64,000 nucleotides of DNA. Origin: Helicobacter macacae MIT 99-5501 (GTDB lineage: Bacteria > Campylobacterota > Campylobacteria > Campylobacterales > Helicobacteraceae). Each line of letters opens with the position of its first letter. The stretch's first letter is position 1. The position numbers and the translations under genes were made by a program. The notes beneath the pieces are model-generated. The model was not told the origin of the DNA. It saw only the letters and a program-made list of their open reading frames with translations, and did not search any database. Location of the stretch: the NCBI RefSeq assembly GCF_000507845.1, contig NZ_KI669454.1, forward strand, positions 62,001-126,000. Direction: 5' to 3'. Below, piece by piece: positions 17,776 through 27,148 of this stretch.

Positions 17776-19080
17776 ATGAGCCTCTACCAAAAAATCCGCC
17801 CTGTGCTTTTTAAGCTAGACCCAGAGCGAGCGCATAGCCTCGTAAAAGCAGTGCTTCACAAGCTGCCAGATATTCCTTTTGCTGATGATTTGCTACTAAA
17901 AATCAGCGGTGGCTACAAAAGCGACAAGCTAAAAACAAAAGTGTGCGGGCTAGATTTTTATAATCCCGTAGGACTTGCTGCAGGGTTTGATAAAGACGGT
18001 GAAATGGTAAAAGCACTTGGTGCGCTAGGGTTTGGGTTTTTGGAGCTTGGCACGATAACCAAAATCCCTCAAGTGGGCAATCCAAAGCCGCGATTGTTTC
18101 GACATATCGATGAGCAAAGCCTCCAAAATGAAATGGGGTTTAACAACTGCGGGAGTAAGGAGTTTTCTCTAAATATCCAAAAACACTATCCATTTAGCAT
18201 ACCCATCGGAGTGAATATAGGCAAAAATAAAGATGTCCAAATCAAAGATTCTCTATACAACTATGAGGACGCCCTAAAAGATGTGCTAAAAGTGGGGGAT
18301 TATTATGTGTTTAATCTCTCTTCGCCAAACACTCCAAAACTACGCGATTTGCAAAATGAAAAATTTGTCAAAGAGCTTTTTGAAATGGCAAAAACACACA
18401 CCAAAAAGCCTGTGTTTTTAAAAATCGCGCCAGATATAGAGATAGACAAAATGCTAAAAGTATGTGATAGTGCGCTATCAAGCGGTGCTAGCGGAATCGT
18501 AGCGACAAATACTACGGTGGATTCTACCCTTGTGGCTAGCCCTAGAAATGGCGGAATCAGTGGTGAGGTGCTAAAGCAAAAGAGTTTGGAGATTTTGAGC
18601 GAGCTTACAAAGGCGTTTTTTGGCAGGGGTGTGATAATGTCAGTAGGTGGCATATCTAGTGCTAGAGATGTCTATGAGCGAATGCAGATGGGAGCTAGCC
18701 TCGTGCAGGTTTATACGGCGTTTATTTATGAGGGACCTACTCTTTGCTCGACTATCAACAAAGAGCTAGAGATATTTTTGAAAGCCGATGGATTTAGCAA
18801 CATAGGCGAGGCTGTGGGCGTGGCACTTGGCAAGATGAAAGGCAAGAAAAAATACGAGAAATTCCAAGAAAAAGATAAAAAAGAGGATAAGGAAGACAAA
18901 AAGAAAAAGGGCAAAAAAGACAAAAAAGAAGACAAAGAGGAAAGCAAAGCACAAAAAGAATCTGCCAAAGCTCCTACGACTCGCGCTAGAGCTACTACAA
19001 GGACGCGAGCTACTCGCACAACCACCACAAGAAGCACAAGGAGTAGAGCAAGCACAAAAAGTGCTAAGCCCGCTAAATAA
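17776..19080 (+). CDS. pyrD: Dihydroorotate dehydrogenase (quinone) with long basic tail
   Basis: Class 2 enzyme of pyrimidine synthesis, membrane-associated through its N-terminal helices (YQKIRPVLFKLDPERAHSLV). Motifs: NPVGLAAGFDKDGE, LELGTITKIPQVGNPKPRLFR, NEMGFNNCGS, and the catalytic-Ser region YYVFNLSSPNTP. KIAPDIE, ATNTTVD, GGISGEVLK and SVGGISSARDVYERMQMGASLVQVYTA form the FMN site. I start at ATG 17776 (AAAGGA upstream) instead of the TTG at 17722. The enzyme core ends near residue 350; about 80 more residues follow, first Lys/Asp/Glu-rich, then Thr/Arg/Ala/Ser repeats, strongly basic and unlike PyrD elsewhere. The tail could bind nucleic acid or phospholipid, but that is a guess. 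Confidence 0.92.
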   Translation: MSLYQKIRPVLFKLDPERAHSLVKAVLHKLPDIPFADDLLLKISGGYKSDKLKTKVCGLDFYNPVGLAAGFDKDGEMVKALGALGFGFLELGTITKIPQVGNPKPRLFRHIDEQSLQNEMGFNNCGSKEFSLNIQKHYPFSIPIGVNIGKNKDVQIKDSLYNYEDALKDVLKVGDYYVFNLSSPNTPKLRDLQNEKFVKELFEMAKTHTKKPVFLKIAPDIEIDKMLKVCDSALSSGASGIVATNTTVDSTLVASPRNGGISGEVLKQKSLEILSELTKAFFGRGVIMSVGGISSARDVYERMQMGASLVQVYTAFIYEGPTLCSTINKELEIFLKADGFSNIGEAVGVALGKMKGKKKYEKFQEKDKKEDKEDKKKKGKKDKKEDKEESKAQKESAKAPTTRARATTRTRATRTTTTRSTRSRASTKSAKPAK

Positions 19081-19481
19081 ATGCGCAAGCTAGTCTTTGT
19101 GCTTAACATAGTGTAGCTAGCTTGCATAGGGAATCTGGCTCTAGGCGAAATCACTCTACCAAAAATGCGAGGTTTTTATTTGCATTGTGATAAATGAGCT
19201 ATTTGGCTTATGGTGCTTATTTGCTTTTGCGTGGCTATTAGTGTGGCAGTTTAGGGGGTTTGTGCTTGTGGCGATTGTGGATAGAGGGGCTACTATGCTT
19301 GTTAGCAGTTGGTATAAGTATTTGGAGGGTTGCTTAAGGGAGGATTTGGCAGAGCTAGCCAAAAATGCCTGCTAGGCAATGCTAGCGGTTTTATCATATT
19401 TGTTTTGTGCGATTACATTTGCGCTTTGTTTTAGATTTTGATTTACAAGATTTTGACTTTTTTTGCGTAAAGACATAGTTT
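19081..19481. other. Gap between convergent pyrD and gpt with a long inverted repeat
   Basis: GCAAGCTAG at 19085-19093 pairs with CTAGCTTGC at 19117-19125 around a 23-base loop just after pyrD; there is no T-run, so termination is only possible. An open frame at 19187-19375 with one hydrophobic stretch has no ribosome site and was not called. Confidence 0.45.
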
Positions 19482-19958
19482 TTAAGAATCTAGCATATCC
19501 ACTTCCCAAAAAAAGTCTATCCATTCTTTATTTTCTCGCACATAAAAATCCGCCACCACACTTGCGCCTGATTTTTGAAATATCACTGCACTTGCAAATT
19601 CTTTGCCAAATTTATCGCGCGGATATGCTTTGTTTAGAGAGCGCATAACCGCGCTTAAGCTCCGTCCGCTATCTACTATCTCATCAACTATTAGCACGCG
19701 ATTTTGCTCTATGTGGGGGATTTCCCCAAGTGTTAGGGAGTGCTTTGCTTCTCTATCTGCGTAAGAAGTGGCGTTTATGGTGTAGATAGATTCTGCGCGT
19801 AGATTCCACTTCAGTGCTAGAAAATGGCTCATACACATTCCACCTCGTGCGATGCACACGATAGCTTGAGGAATGCCAAACTCCGCTTCTATGCGTGCAC
19901 TCAAAGCTTTCATATCATCTAAAAAATCTGCATAAGCATAATAGATTGTCTTTTTCAT
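19482..19958 (-). CDS. gpt: Purine phosphoribosyltransferase (xanthine-guanine type)
   Basis: 158 residues of the type I phosphoribosyltransferase fold. VLIVDEIVDSGRSL near residue 90 is the PRPP-binding motif, IVCIARGGMCMSHFLA the N-terminal loop, and KEWIDFFWE the family's C-terminal signature. It salvages xanthine or guanine with PRPP. The length matches Gpt of Helicobacter and Escherichia. Base specificity is inferred from family, not readable. The ribosome site is weak (AGAAG). The aminotransferase gene lies 179 bases upstream on the same strand. Confidence 0.82.
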   Translation of the reverse strand: MKKTIYYAYADFLDDMKALSARIEAEFGIPQAIVCIARGGMCMSHFLALKWNLRAESIYTINATSYADREAKHSLTLGEIPHIEQNRVLIVDEIVDSGRSLSAVMRSLNKAYPRDKFGKEFASAVIFQKSGASVVADFYVRENKEWIDFFWEVDMLDS

Positions 19959-20136
19959 CGCTTCTTTTAAATACTACCAAATCTACTTATAGCCACTCAC
20001 TGCCACCACAACAATGGCATACAACTAGCCAAAATCACCACAAAATCATCAATAAATCGCTCAAAAATCACAGCAAAATATCTTCTCAAGGCTTATTTTG
20101 ATTTCCCACGCAAAATCTGTAAAAATCTAGCCAAAT

Positions 20137-21315
20137 CTAGTCCGCATAAAATTCCTGCATAAATGCCCTATTTCCCGCGCCATCAAATTTGCGTAGCCCT
20201 AACCTATCTAGGGCGATTTCTAGCGCGTTTATCACCCACGCAGCTTCATACACTTCTATAAGCCCCATATGATTTATGCGGAAAATCTGCTCTTTTATGT
20301 GGTCTTGTCCAGCGGCGACATTCACTCCTAGTGCTTTTAGCTCGGAGCGGATTTTCACAGCATTTTCTTTGTCATATACCGCGCTCATCGCTAGCGCGGG
20401 GGATTTGGGGTAGAGGGGAAGTCCTAGTGCTTTTAGCGCGGCTTTGGTGGATAGGCTTAGCTTTTTGCTGTGCTCATAGACTGCTTGTATGCCTGCTTGC
20501 AAGGCTTGCGTGTCAAACTCGCTAGGATTTTGGATAAATGAGTCTTTGCCAAGTTTTTTTGCTCCCATAGATTCTACTATCTCAAAGTATTTGAGAAGTC
20601 CTTGTGTGATTGTCGTGGGTGCAGTCCAAGCAGTCGTGTTTTTGCGCTGATTTTTTAGCTCAATAGCAAGGTTGAAATAAAGCCCAAGATTGCGCTCCTC
20701 TATGCGCTCTATGGCTTTGCTAGATAGCCCTATGATACTCATTGCAGGTGGTAGCATAAACGCCTTTTGGCTTCCGCCAATGAGTGCGTCTATGTGCGTG
20801 GTGTCGATTTTTTCTACTCCCATAGCGGTGATTCCATCTGCGATTATCATTATGCTAGGGTTGTGCTGCTTGATAGATTTTGCGATAGATTCTATATCTA
20901 TCCTAAGCCCGCCTGCAGACTCGCACACCTGCAAAGCAATCGCATCAATGCTAGAATCAGCTTTTATTGCATCTAGCACTTCATTTGGGCTTGGTGGCGT
21001 GTCCCACTCGTGCTTTATCTCTTGGTAAGGGAGATTGTGTGCTTTGGCGATTTTTCCCCATCGCTCGCCAAATTTACCGCAATTTATCGTTAGAATCTTT
21101 GAAGTAGTAAGGCTTAGCAAGCACGCCTCCATAGCTCCCGTGCCACTGCTAGCAAGTAGTAGCACTTCAGGCATATCTAGCATTAGCTTTAGCCCTGCTT
21201 TTGTTTTGGCAAAAATGGCTTCAAACTCTTTGGTGCGGTGATGAAGTGTGGGTGTAGCCATAGCTTGACGAATGGACTCGGGGATAGGGGTGGGACCGGG
21301 AGTGAAAAGTAGCAT
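20137..21315 (-). CDS. Class V aminotransferase (alanine-glyoxylate/serine-pyruvate type)
   Basis: PLP enzyme of 392 residues. N-terminal LLFTPGPTPIPESIRQAM and LLASSGTGAMEACLLSL are typical of the alanine-glyoxylate / serine-glyoxylate group. IIADGITAMGVEKI gives the cofactor-binding Asp, and GGSQKAFMLPPAMSII carries the Schiff-base Lys. The C-terminal VAAGQDHIKEQIFRINHMG is also conserved in the group. AAGGAGAATCAA precedes the ATG. Cytosolic; donor and acceptor are not readable. The C-terminus extends some 20 residues beyond the usual end. Confidence 0.85.
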   Translation of the reverse strand: MLLFTPGPTPIPESIRQAMATPTLHHRTKEFEAIFAKTKAGLKLMLDMPEVLLLASSGTGAMEACLLSLTTSKILTINCGKFGERWGKIAKAHNLPYQEIKHEWDTPPSPNEVLDAIKADSSIDAIALQVCESAGGLRIDIESIAKSIKQHNPSIMIIADGITAMGVEKIDTTHIDALIGGSQKAFMLPPAMSIIGLSSKAIERIEERNLGLYFNLAIELKNQRKNTTAWTAPTTITQGLLKYFEIVESMGAKKLGKDSFIQNPSEFDTQALQAGIQAVYEHSKKLSLSTKAALKALGLPLYPKSPALAMSAVYDKENAVKIRSELKALGVNVAAGQDHIKEQIFRINHMGLIEVYEAAWVINALEIALDRLGLRKFDGAGNRAFMQEFYAD

Positions 21316-21583
21316 TTGATTCTCCTTTGGGTAGGTGTGCTTATGTAGTGGGGTTAGAAACCGAAAAATCTAAGCGTGAAAATCTAACGAAGTTATACAA
21401 AAAGCGGATTATACAATTTTTCGTATTATTTGGTGTAAATCAACATTGCTTTATATGTGATTTATAAAATTTTTGCTACAATTACACCCGCCTCCTTTCT
21501 TGGAGATAAGATTTTGATTTGTGCGCGGGGCGTTTGGCTTCGCGCATAGATTTTGATTTTGTCTTTGATTTTGTGATTTTTGT

Positions 21584-21659
21584 GGAGGTGTAGCTCAGTT
21601 GGTAGAGCAACTGACTCTTAATCAGTGGGTCCAGAGTTCGAGCCTCTGCACCTCCACCA
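21584..21659 (+). tRNA. tRNA-Lys (anticodon CTT)
   Basis: A full cloverleaf can be folded: acceptor GGAGGTG with CACCTCC, D-arm GCTCAGTTGGTAGAGC, anticodon stem ACTGA/TCAGT with loop CTCTTAA (anticodon CTT), variable loop, T-arm CCAGAGTTCGAGCCTCTG-like, discriminator A and an encoded CCA. It lies alone between the aminotransferase and purH, reading away from both. Confidence 0.95.
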
Positions 21660-21841
21660 CTCCTATTACCCTCCGCTTTTACTACCTTTTATTTTTATTA
21701 CTTTGTAACTTTGTGGTTTTCCCCTCTTTCCCCCACCTTGATTTCATTATTTCTTTTGATTCTCTAGCTTTGGATTTTGGGCTTAAGCTAAATTGCAACT
21801 CCTCCCCTTAAGTCAAAAATAGTGAAAATCTAGCCCAAAAT

Positions 21842-23428
21842 CTAGTGCAAAAAGTGCCTAACTCCCGTGAAATATAGCGCGATATTGTGCTGATTTGCCG
21901 CTTCTATCACTTCGCTATCTCGCATACTTCCCCCCGGACAGATTACTGCGCTTACTCCTGCGCTTGCTGCTAAGTCAATACTATCTCTAAAAGGGAAAAA
22001 TGCCTCGCTAGCTAGCACGCACCCGCGCACATCTAGCCCCATATCATTTGCCTTTGCCAATGCTGCCCTAGAGGCATCCACGCGACTTGTCATACCCATA
22101 CCTATGGCGACTAACGCGCTGTCTTTGACATAAGCGACACAATTTGACTTAGTAAGTGCGGCTATGGTGTAGGCGATTTCTAAGTCGATTTGCTCTTCTT
22201 TTGTGGCTTTTTTGTGGCTTTTTTGCTGCGCGTTTGCTACCTCATCTGTTTTCACACTATCGCTTTGCTGATAGACAAACCCACCCTCGATTCGCTTAAA
22301 ATCATAGCTAGATTTTGGCAAGGATAGTTTATCTTGCTTGGTGATAAAAATCTTTTGGCGTTTTTTGGTGGATAAAATCTCTAGCGCACCTTGCGTGATG
22401 TCGCACGCTACAAGCACTTCTATGTATGTTTTAGACATTTCTTGCGCTAGCTCTTCATTGATTGTGCCATTTATTGCTACTACGCCTCCATAAGCACTTA
22501 CGCTATCGCATTTTAGTGCCGAAGTGTAGGCTTCAAGCGGTGTAGGCTTTAGGGCGAATCCACAGGGATTGCCGTGCTTGATGATAGAGATAGCGTGTAG
22601 ATTTTGCTTGGTGTTAAAAGCACTTGCTAGCTTGATTGCTGCATTCATATCTGTTAGGTTATTGAAGCTTGCTTCGCCTTTTAGCGTGTAAAAATGCTTC
22701 GTGTAAAAATCGCTTATATGTGGCATTTCATAGAGTGCGCCTTTTTGGTGTGGATTTTCGCCATAGCGCGTTTGGCATACTTTGCGCCCATAGATAAACT
22801 CCCACTCCCCAAATCCCTCATTAAATCGCTCATTCATATAGTTTGCTATCATCGCGTCATAGTGCGCTGTGTGGCAAAAAGCCTTTATCATCATTTCTTT
22901 GCGAAACTCTATGGTGTTTTGATTGGATTTTAGCTTTTCTAGGGCTAGGGGATAATCGCTAGGACTTGTAAGCACTAGCACGCTAGCATATCCTTTGGCA
23001 CTAGAGCGCACAAGCGTTGGCCCGCCTATGTCGATATTTTCGATGATTTCGCTAAAGTCATCGGTGCGCTGTGTCGTGGCAAAAAACGGATATAGATTCA
23101 CACACACTAGGCTAATGTCTTCTATGCCGTTTTGTAGTGCGGCTTTGCAGTCGCTTTCATTATCACGCCGATAGAGTATGCCCCCGTGAATCTTTGGGTG
23201 GAGGGTTTTTACCCGCCCATCAAAAAGCTCGGGGCTTTTTGTGTATTCACTCACTTCAGTAGCTTGCAAGCCTGCTTGCTTGAGTGTGGATAGCGTGCCT
23301 CCTGTGGATAGTATCTCATAGCCTAGTTTTATTAGCTCGCTAGCAAAATCTACTATTCCTGATTTATCGCTTACACTTAGGAGTGCTTTTGGTTTTGTAG
23401 TATTTTTCGCGTTTTTGTTAGAATCCAT
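21842..23428 (-). CDS. purH: Bifunctional AICAR transformylase / IMP cyclohydrolase
   Basis: Last two steps of IMP synthesis. 528 residues, as usual. The N-terminal MGS-like cyclohydrolase domain starts [18 protein letters not shown] and has [13 protein letters not shown] and [18 protein letters not shown]. The transformylase domain has [24 protein letters not shown] (catalytic Lys-His), YGGVVAING and [26 protein letters not shown] short hydrophilic insertion (around Gln-Gln-Lys-Ser-His-Lys-Lys) precedes the latter. It starts 9 bases after aspA ends on the same strand, with AAAGGC upstream, so the two genes are probably co-transcribed. Confidence 0.95.
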   Translation of the reverse strand: MDSNKNAKNTTKPKALLSVSDKSGIVDFASELIKLGYEILSTGGTLSTLKQAGLQATEVSEYTKSPELFDGRVKTLHPKIHGGILYRRDNESDCKAALQNGIEDISLVCVNLYPFFATTQRTDDFSEIIENIDIGGPTLVRSSAKGYASVLVLTSPSDYPLALEKLKSNQNTIEFRKEMMIKAFCHTAHYDAMIANYMNERFNEGFGEWEFIYGRKVCQTRYGENPHQKGALYEMPHISDFYTKHFYTLKGEASFNNLTDMNAAIKLASAFNTKQNLHAISIIKHGNPCGFALKPTPLEAYTSALKCDSVSAYGGVVAINGTINEELAQEMSKTYIEVLVACDITQGALEILSTKKRQKIFITKQDKLSLPKSSYDFKRIEGGFVYQQSDSVKTDEVANAQQKSHKKATKEEQIDLEIAYTIAALTKSNCVAYVKDSALVAIGMGMTSRVDASRAALAKANDMGLDVRGCVLASEAFFPFRDSIDLAASAGVSAVICPGGSMRDSEVIEAANQHNIALYFTGVRHFLH

Positions 23429-23437
23429 TTTTTGCCT

Positions 23438-24859
23438 TTATTTCTTTTTTGTAATCTCATCACGGCTTAGGTGTGGATTTAGCATATTTTGTGGGGTTAG
23501 GATATTATCTAGCTCCTCTTTGCTTAGCAGTCCTCGCTCCAAAGCCAAGTCATATACGCGTTTGCCCGTATTTAGTGCTTCTTTGGCGATAGAGGCGGAA
23601 TTCTCATAGCCTATGTAGGGGTTTAGCGCGGTTACGATTCCTATGGAATTATAAACAAAATCACTGCAGATTTGCTCATTTGCGGTGATTCCGTCAATGC
23701 ACTTATCCGCGAGTGTTTTCATTGCCTTTTCAAGCATAACGATGCTGTTAAAGAGGCTATATGCGATGACAGGCTCAAAGACATTTAGCTGGAGCTGTCC
23801 GCCCTCGCTCGCAAAGGTAACGGTAACATCAGAGCCGATGACAAAAAAGCACACTTGATTTACCACTTCGGGAATCACAGGATTTACCTTGCCCGGCATT
23901 ATGGAGCTTCCGGGCTGCATTTTTGGCAAATTGATTTCATTTAGCCCGCATTTAGGACCGCTACTTAGCAAGCGCAAGTCGTTGCAGACTTTGGATAGCT
24001 TAGCACTTACGCGCTTTAGCACGCCACTGATTTGGACATACGCGCCTGTATCTTGGGTAGCTTCTATCAAGTCGCCCGCCACGATATAGTCGTGCCCGCT
24101 TACTTCACGGAGCTTTTTTTCTACCACTTTTGGGTAGTCGGGGTGAGAGTTTATGCCCGTGCCGATAGCTGTGCCTCCCATATTGATTTCAAGGACGAGC
24201 TTTCTAGCCTCTAGCACGCGCTGTATGTCCTCGCCCATCATCACTGCAAATGTCTGAAATTCTCGACCTAAAGTCATAGGCACGGCGTCTTGGAGCTGGG
24301 TGCGCCCCATTTTTAGCACATTTTCAAACTCTTTTGCCTTGCGCTCGTAAGCCTTTTTTAAATGCTCCATAGCCTTTGCCAAATCGCTTAGATAATCGTG
24401 CAATGCCATTCTTAGCGCGGTAGGATAGGCGTCATTGGTGCTTTGGCTTAAGTTCACATGGTCATTTGGGTGGAGGTATTGATACTCGCCCTTTTTGTGT
24501 CCCAAAATCTCTAGCCCAATGTTTGCGATGACTTCATTTGCATTCATATTGGTGCTTGTGCCCGCACCGCCTTGAAACATATCCACCACAAATTGGTCAT
24601 AATATCCTCCCTGTATGATTTTATCACACGCACTCACAATGGCGTCTTTGATAGATTTATCAAGTAGCCCTAGCTCGAAGTTTGCAAGCGCAGCTGCCTT
24701 TTTCACGCGGGCGAGATTTCGCACAAAGCGCGGGAAATTCCCGAGTCTGTCGTGAGAAATGTTGAAATTCTCAACCGCTCTAAAAGTCTGCACCCCATAA
24801 TACACACTATCATCAATCTCTAGCTCGCCGATAAAATCGTGCTCTTTTCGTGTCGCCAT
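23438..24859 (-). CDS. aspA: Aspartate ammonia-lyase
   Basis: Converts aspartate to fumarate and ammonia. 473 residues, normal length. Motifs: RKEHDFIGELEIDDSVYYGVQT at the start, STNDAYPTALRMAL, GRTQLQDAVPMTLG, and the fumarase/aspartase signature GSSIMPGKVNPVIPEVVNQV. The aspartase type over fumarase is supported by GGTAIGTGINSHPDYP and the N-terminus. AAGGAG precedes the ATG. A dicarboxylate carrier is divergently encoded upstream, which fits a fumarate supply and exchange role for fumarate respiration. Confidence 0.95.
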   Translation of the reverse strand: MATRKEHDFIGELEIDDSVYYGVQTFRAVENFNISHDRLGNFPRFVRNLARVKKAAALANFELGLLDKSIKDAIVSACDKIIQGGYYDQFVVDMFQGGAGTSTNMNANEVIANIGLEILGHKKGEYQYLHPNDHVNLSQSTNDAYPTALRMALHDYLSDLAKAMEHLKKAYERKAKEFENVLKMGRTQLQDAVPMTLGREFQTFAVMMGEDIQRVLEARKLVLEINMGGTAIGTGINSHPDYPKVVEKKLREVSGHDYIVAGDLIEATQDTGAYVQISGVLKRVSAKLSKVCNDLRLLSSGPKCGLNEINLPKMQPGSSIMPGKVNPVIPEVVNQVCFFVIGSDVTVTFASEGGQLQLNVFEPVIAYSLFNSIVMLEKAMKTLADKCIDGITANEQICSDFVYNSIGIVTALNPYIGYENSASIAKEALNTGKRVYDLALERGLLSKEELDNILTPQNMLNPHLSRDEITKKK

Positions 24860-24920
24860 TTTTACTCCTTAAAATTTGCTTTTTGAAAGCCTAAAAACCA
24901 CATAGTATAGTAAAGATTCT

Positions 24921-24926
24921 ATTATA
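24921..24926 (-). promoter_or_regulatory. Candidate -10 box of aspA-purH
   Basis: On the minus strand GCGCTATAATAG places a perfect TATAAT 62 bases before the aspA start. No -35 is evident. Confidence 0.5.
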
Positions 24927-25172
24927 GCGCGTAAATCTGTGTAGAAATCCTATCTCAAAAGTTTTCTATTTTTGCCTTTTGATTTTGTTGCTTTGGATTT
25001 TATCGCTTGTGCTTTAGAATTGATAAAAATCACAAAAACCACAAAGAATCGCCAAAACCACCAAAACAAAAGGTTAAAAAATTTTTTACACAAAGGTTAC
25101 AAAATCTCTCAAAGCTAGAAAAAATCCTCATTTTTCATTGAATATGTCCAAAAACAATGAAATAAAAGCGCG

Positions 25173-25197
25173 TTTTTTTTTTTTTTGTAGATATAAT
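25173..25197 (+). promoter_or_regulatory. T14 tract and -10 box upstream of the DASS carrier
   Basis: Fourteen T (25173-25186) are followed by GTAGA and TATAAT (25192-25197). The tract occupies the spacer where a -35 would stand. The ATG is 138 bases downstream, so a long untranslated leader is predicted. The remaining gap 24860-25334 shows no gene. Confidence 0.5.
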
Positions 25198-25334
25198 TTG
25201 CCTGCGTTTTTGTAAGCACCGCACCTTAGTAGCCACTAGCACAAAAACATAAAAGTTTTTGATTGTTTTAAGCGAGCTATAAGCTGTGGTTTTACAAATC
25301 GCAAAATCTTTGGATAGAGAAAGGAGACTCCCTT

Positions 25335-26861
25335 ATGGAAAAGGACAAAGTGGCGTTTTTTGCTAAGCTCTTTGCACCTGTGGTGTTTGGGCTTATCATA
25401 TTTATTTTGCCAAAATTTTGGGGCGTAGATGCGCCTGAAGGCTGCTCTTATAACGCGTGGATTTATTTCTCCGTGTTTATGGGGCTTATTTTGGGGCTGA
25501 TTTTAGAGCCCATTCCGCCTGCGTTTATCGGCGTGATAGCTATTGTCATAGCAGTGGTGCTTCGACTTGGACCAAAAGATTCTGGACTTGTCGATGCCAA
25601 AATCACTGCGGCAGCTGCGCTAAATTGGGGCATTAGTGGATTTTCTAACGCGGTTGTGTGGCTTATCTTTGCTGCATTTACCATTGGCTTAGGATTTTCT
25701 AAAACAGGGCTTGGCGAGCGACTAGCACTATATCTTGTAAGCAAGCTAGGACGAAGCACACTAGGGCTAGGCTATGCCATTGCGCTAGTGGATTTAATCC
25801 TCGCTCCATTTATCCCAAGCAATGCGGCTAGAAGCGGTGGCTCTGTGTATCCTGTCGTAACGAGTATCGCGCCTATGTTTGACTCTCACCCTGATAAAAA
25901 TCCGCGCAAAATCGGTGCATATCTCATCTGGGTAGGACTAGCAAGTGCGTGCGTATCTAGCTCCATCTTCCTTACAGGGCAAGCTCCAAACCCACTCGCA
26001 CTTACTCAAATCGAAAAGGGTGGTGCGCAAGTGGTGGATTGGGTAAGCTGGTTTTTAGCGTTTTTGCCTGTGGGGATTATTTTGTTCCTCATTACGCCGA
26101 TTTTGGCTTATGTCATCTATCCGCCTGAAGTAAAGGGAAGTAAAGAAGTCGTTACTTGGGCGAAAGAAAAATATGACGCGCTTGGCAAAATCACTCGTCC
26201 GCAGATTTTTATGATTATCATCGCACTTATCGGGCTTGTGCTATGGGTAGGCGGGAGCTTTTTCCCAAAGAGTGCGCTTTATAACCTAAACGCGACAACT
26301 ACCGCACTGCTAATGATAGTGCTAATGGTGGCGGCTAAGTGTATCACTTGGCAGGATTTCTTAGGGAATAAGCCTGCGTGGAATACGCTAGTGTGGTTTG
26401 CTACGCTTGTGGCTATGGCTGGTGGGCTAAACAATGTGGGCTTTATCTCTTGGCTAGCAAATCTTTTTGATGGCAAGTTTGATGGCGTAGAGCCTATTGT
26501 GGCGATTATCGCACTTGTGTTGGTGTTTTCTTGGCTACGATATTTCTTTGCCTCTGGGACAGCGTATGTAACAGCGGTAATGCTTATCTTTGTAACGCTC
26601 GTGCAATCAATCCCCGGACTAGATGTCAATAAAACACTCTTGCTTCTTATCTTGCCTATGGGCTTTATGGGGATTATCACTCCGTATGGCACAGGGTGCA
26701 GCCCGCTATGGTTTGGTAGCCACTATATCAAAGGACCGACATTTTTCTTGCTTGGCGGTATCTTTGCAGCGATTTATATGGTAATCTATCTGCTTGTAGG
26801 AATTCCTTGGATAGATTTCATTATGCCAAATCTTAGCTTGCACGGCGGCGGCGGTGCTTAA
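25335..26861 (+). CDS. Dicarboxylate carrier of the DASS family
   Basis: Inner-membrane transporter of 508 residues with about twelve hydrophobic segments. The pattern PPAFIGVIAIVIAVVL, FTIGLGFSKTGLGERLALYLVSKLG, LILAPFIPSNAARSGGSVYPV and the C-terminal LLILPMGFMGIITPYGTGCSPLWFGSHYIKGPTFFLLGG identifies the divalent anion:sodium symporter family, 2-oxoglutarate/malate or citrate/succinate type. SNAARSGG and ITPYGTGCSP correspond to the duplicated SNT-like substrate and sodium loops. AAAGGAG precedes the ATG. Divergent from aspA; likely exchanges C4 dicarboxylates or 2-oxoglutarate, but substrate is inferred. Confidence 0.9.
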   Translation: MEKDKVAFFAKLFAPVVFGLIIFILPKFWGVDAPEGCSYNAWIYFSVFMGLILGLILEPIPPAFIGVIAIVIAVVLRLGPKDSGLVDAKITAAAALNWGISGFSNAVVWLIFAAFTIGLGFSKTGLGERLALYLVSKLGRSTLGLGYAIALVDLILAPFIPSNAARSGGSVYPVVTSIAPMFDSHPDKNPRKIGAYLIWVGLASACVSSSIFLTGQAPNPLALTQIEKGGAQVVDWVSWFLAFLPVGIILFLITPILAYVIYPPEVKGSKEVVTWAKEKYDALGKITRPQIFMIIIALIGLVLWVGGSFFPKSALYNLNATTTALLMIVLMVAAKCITWQDFLGNKPAWNTLVWFATLVAMAGGLNNVGFISWLANLFDGKFDGVEPIVAIIALVLVFSWLRYFFASGTAYVTAVMLIFVTLVQSIPGLDVNKTLLLLILPMGFMGIITPYGTGCSPLWFGSHYIKGPTFFLLGGIFAAIYMVIYLLVGIPWIDFIMPNLSLHGGGGA

Positions 26862-26884
26862 AGGCTTTTAAGACAACGCATTTA

Positions 26885-26909
26885 GCTAGAATTTGATTCT
26901 AGCTTTTTC
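26885..26909 (+). terminator. Rho-independent terminator of the DASS gene
   Basis: AGCTAGAAT, loop TTG, ATTCTAGCT, then a T-run: a 9-bp perfect stem 24 bases after the stop codon. Confidence 0.85.
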
Positions 26910-26920
26910 TAGTTTTGGTA

Positions 26921-26962
26921 GGCACTAGGCGCAAAAGATTTGTGTCTAGTGCCTTTTTTTTG
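26921..26962 (+). terminator. Second terminator in tandem
   Basis: AGGCACTAG pairs with CTAGTGCCT across a 17-base loop and is followed by seven further T. It stands directly behind the first terminator. Transcription from the left is probably stopped before the convergent gene. The rest of the gap to 27148 is G/T-rich and shows nothing else. Confidence 0.8.
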
Positions 26963-27148
26963 CCCATTTTTTGGCTGGGCTTAGAGTAGTGGGATTTGAC
27001 TCAAGAGGTTTTGTGAGGGGTTTTGTATGATTGGTTTTTGTGGGATTGGATTTTGTGCAAGAGATTTTATGTGGGGGGGCTTTGGTGTTTGGGCGTTTAG
27101 ATTGTGTGGCTTTTAGTGCGCTTGGAGGGGTGCGCTTTTAGATTTGGT

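Noticed and set aside
19187..19375. 62-residue frame with one hydrophobic stretch
   Set aside because: GTG start without a ribosome site, overlapped by an equally long frame on the other strand, no family features.
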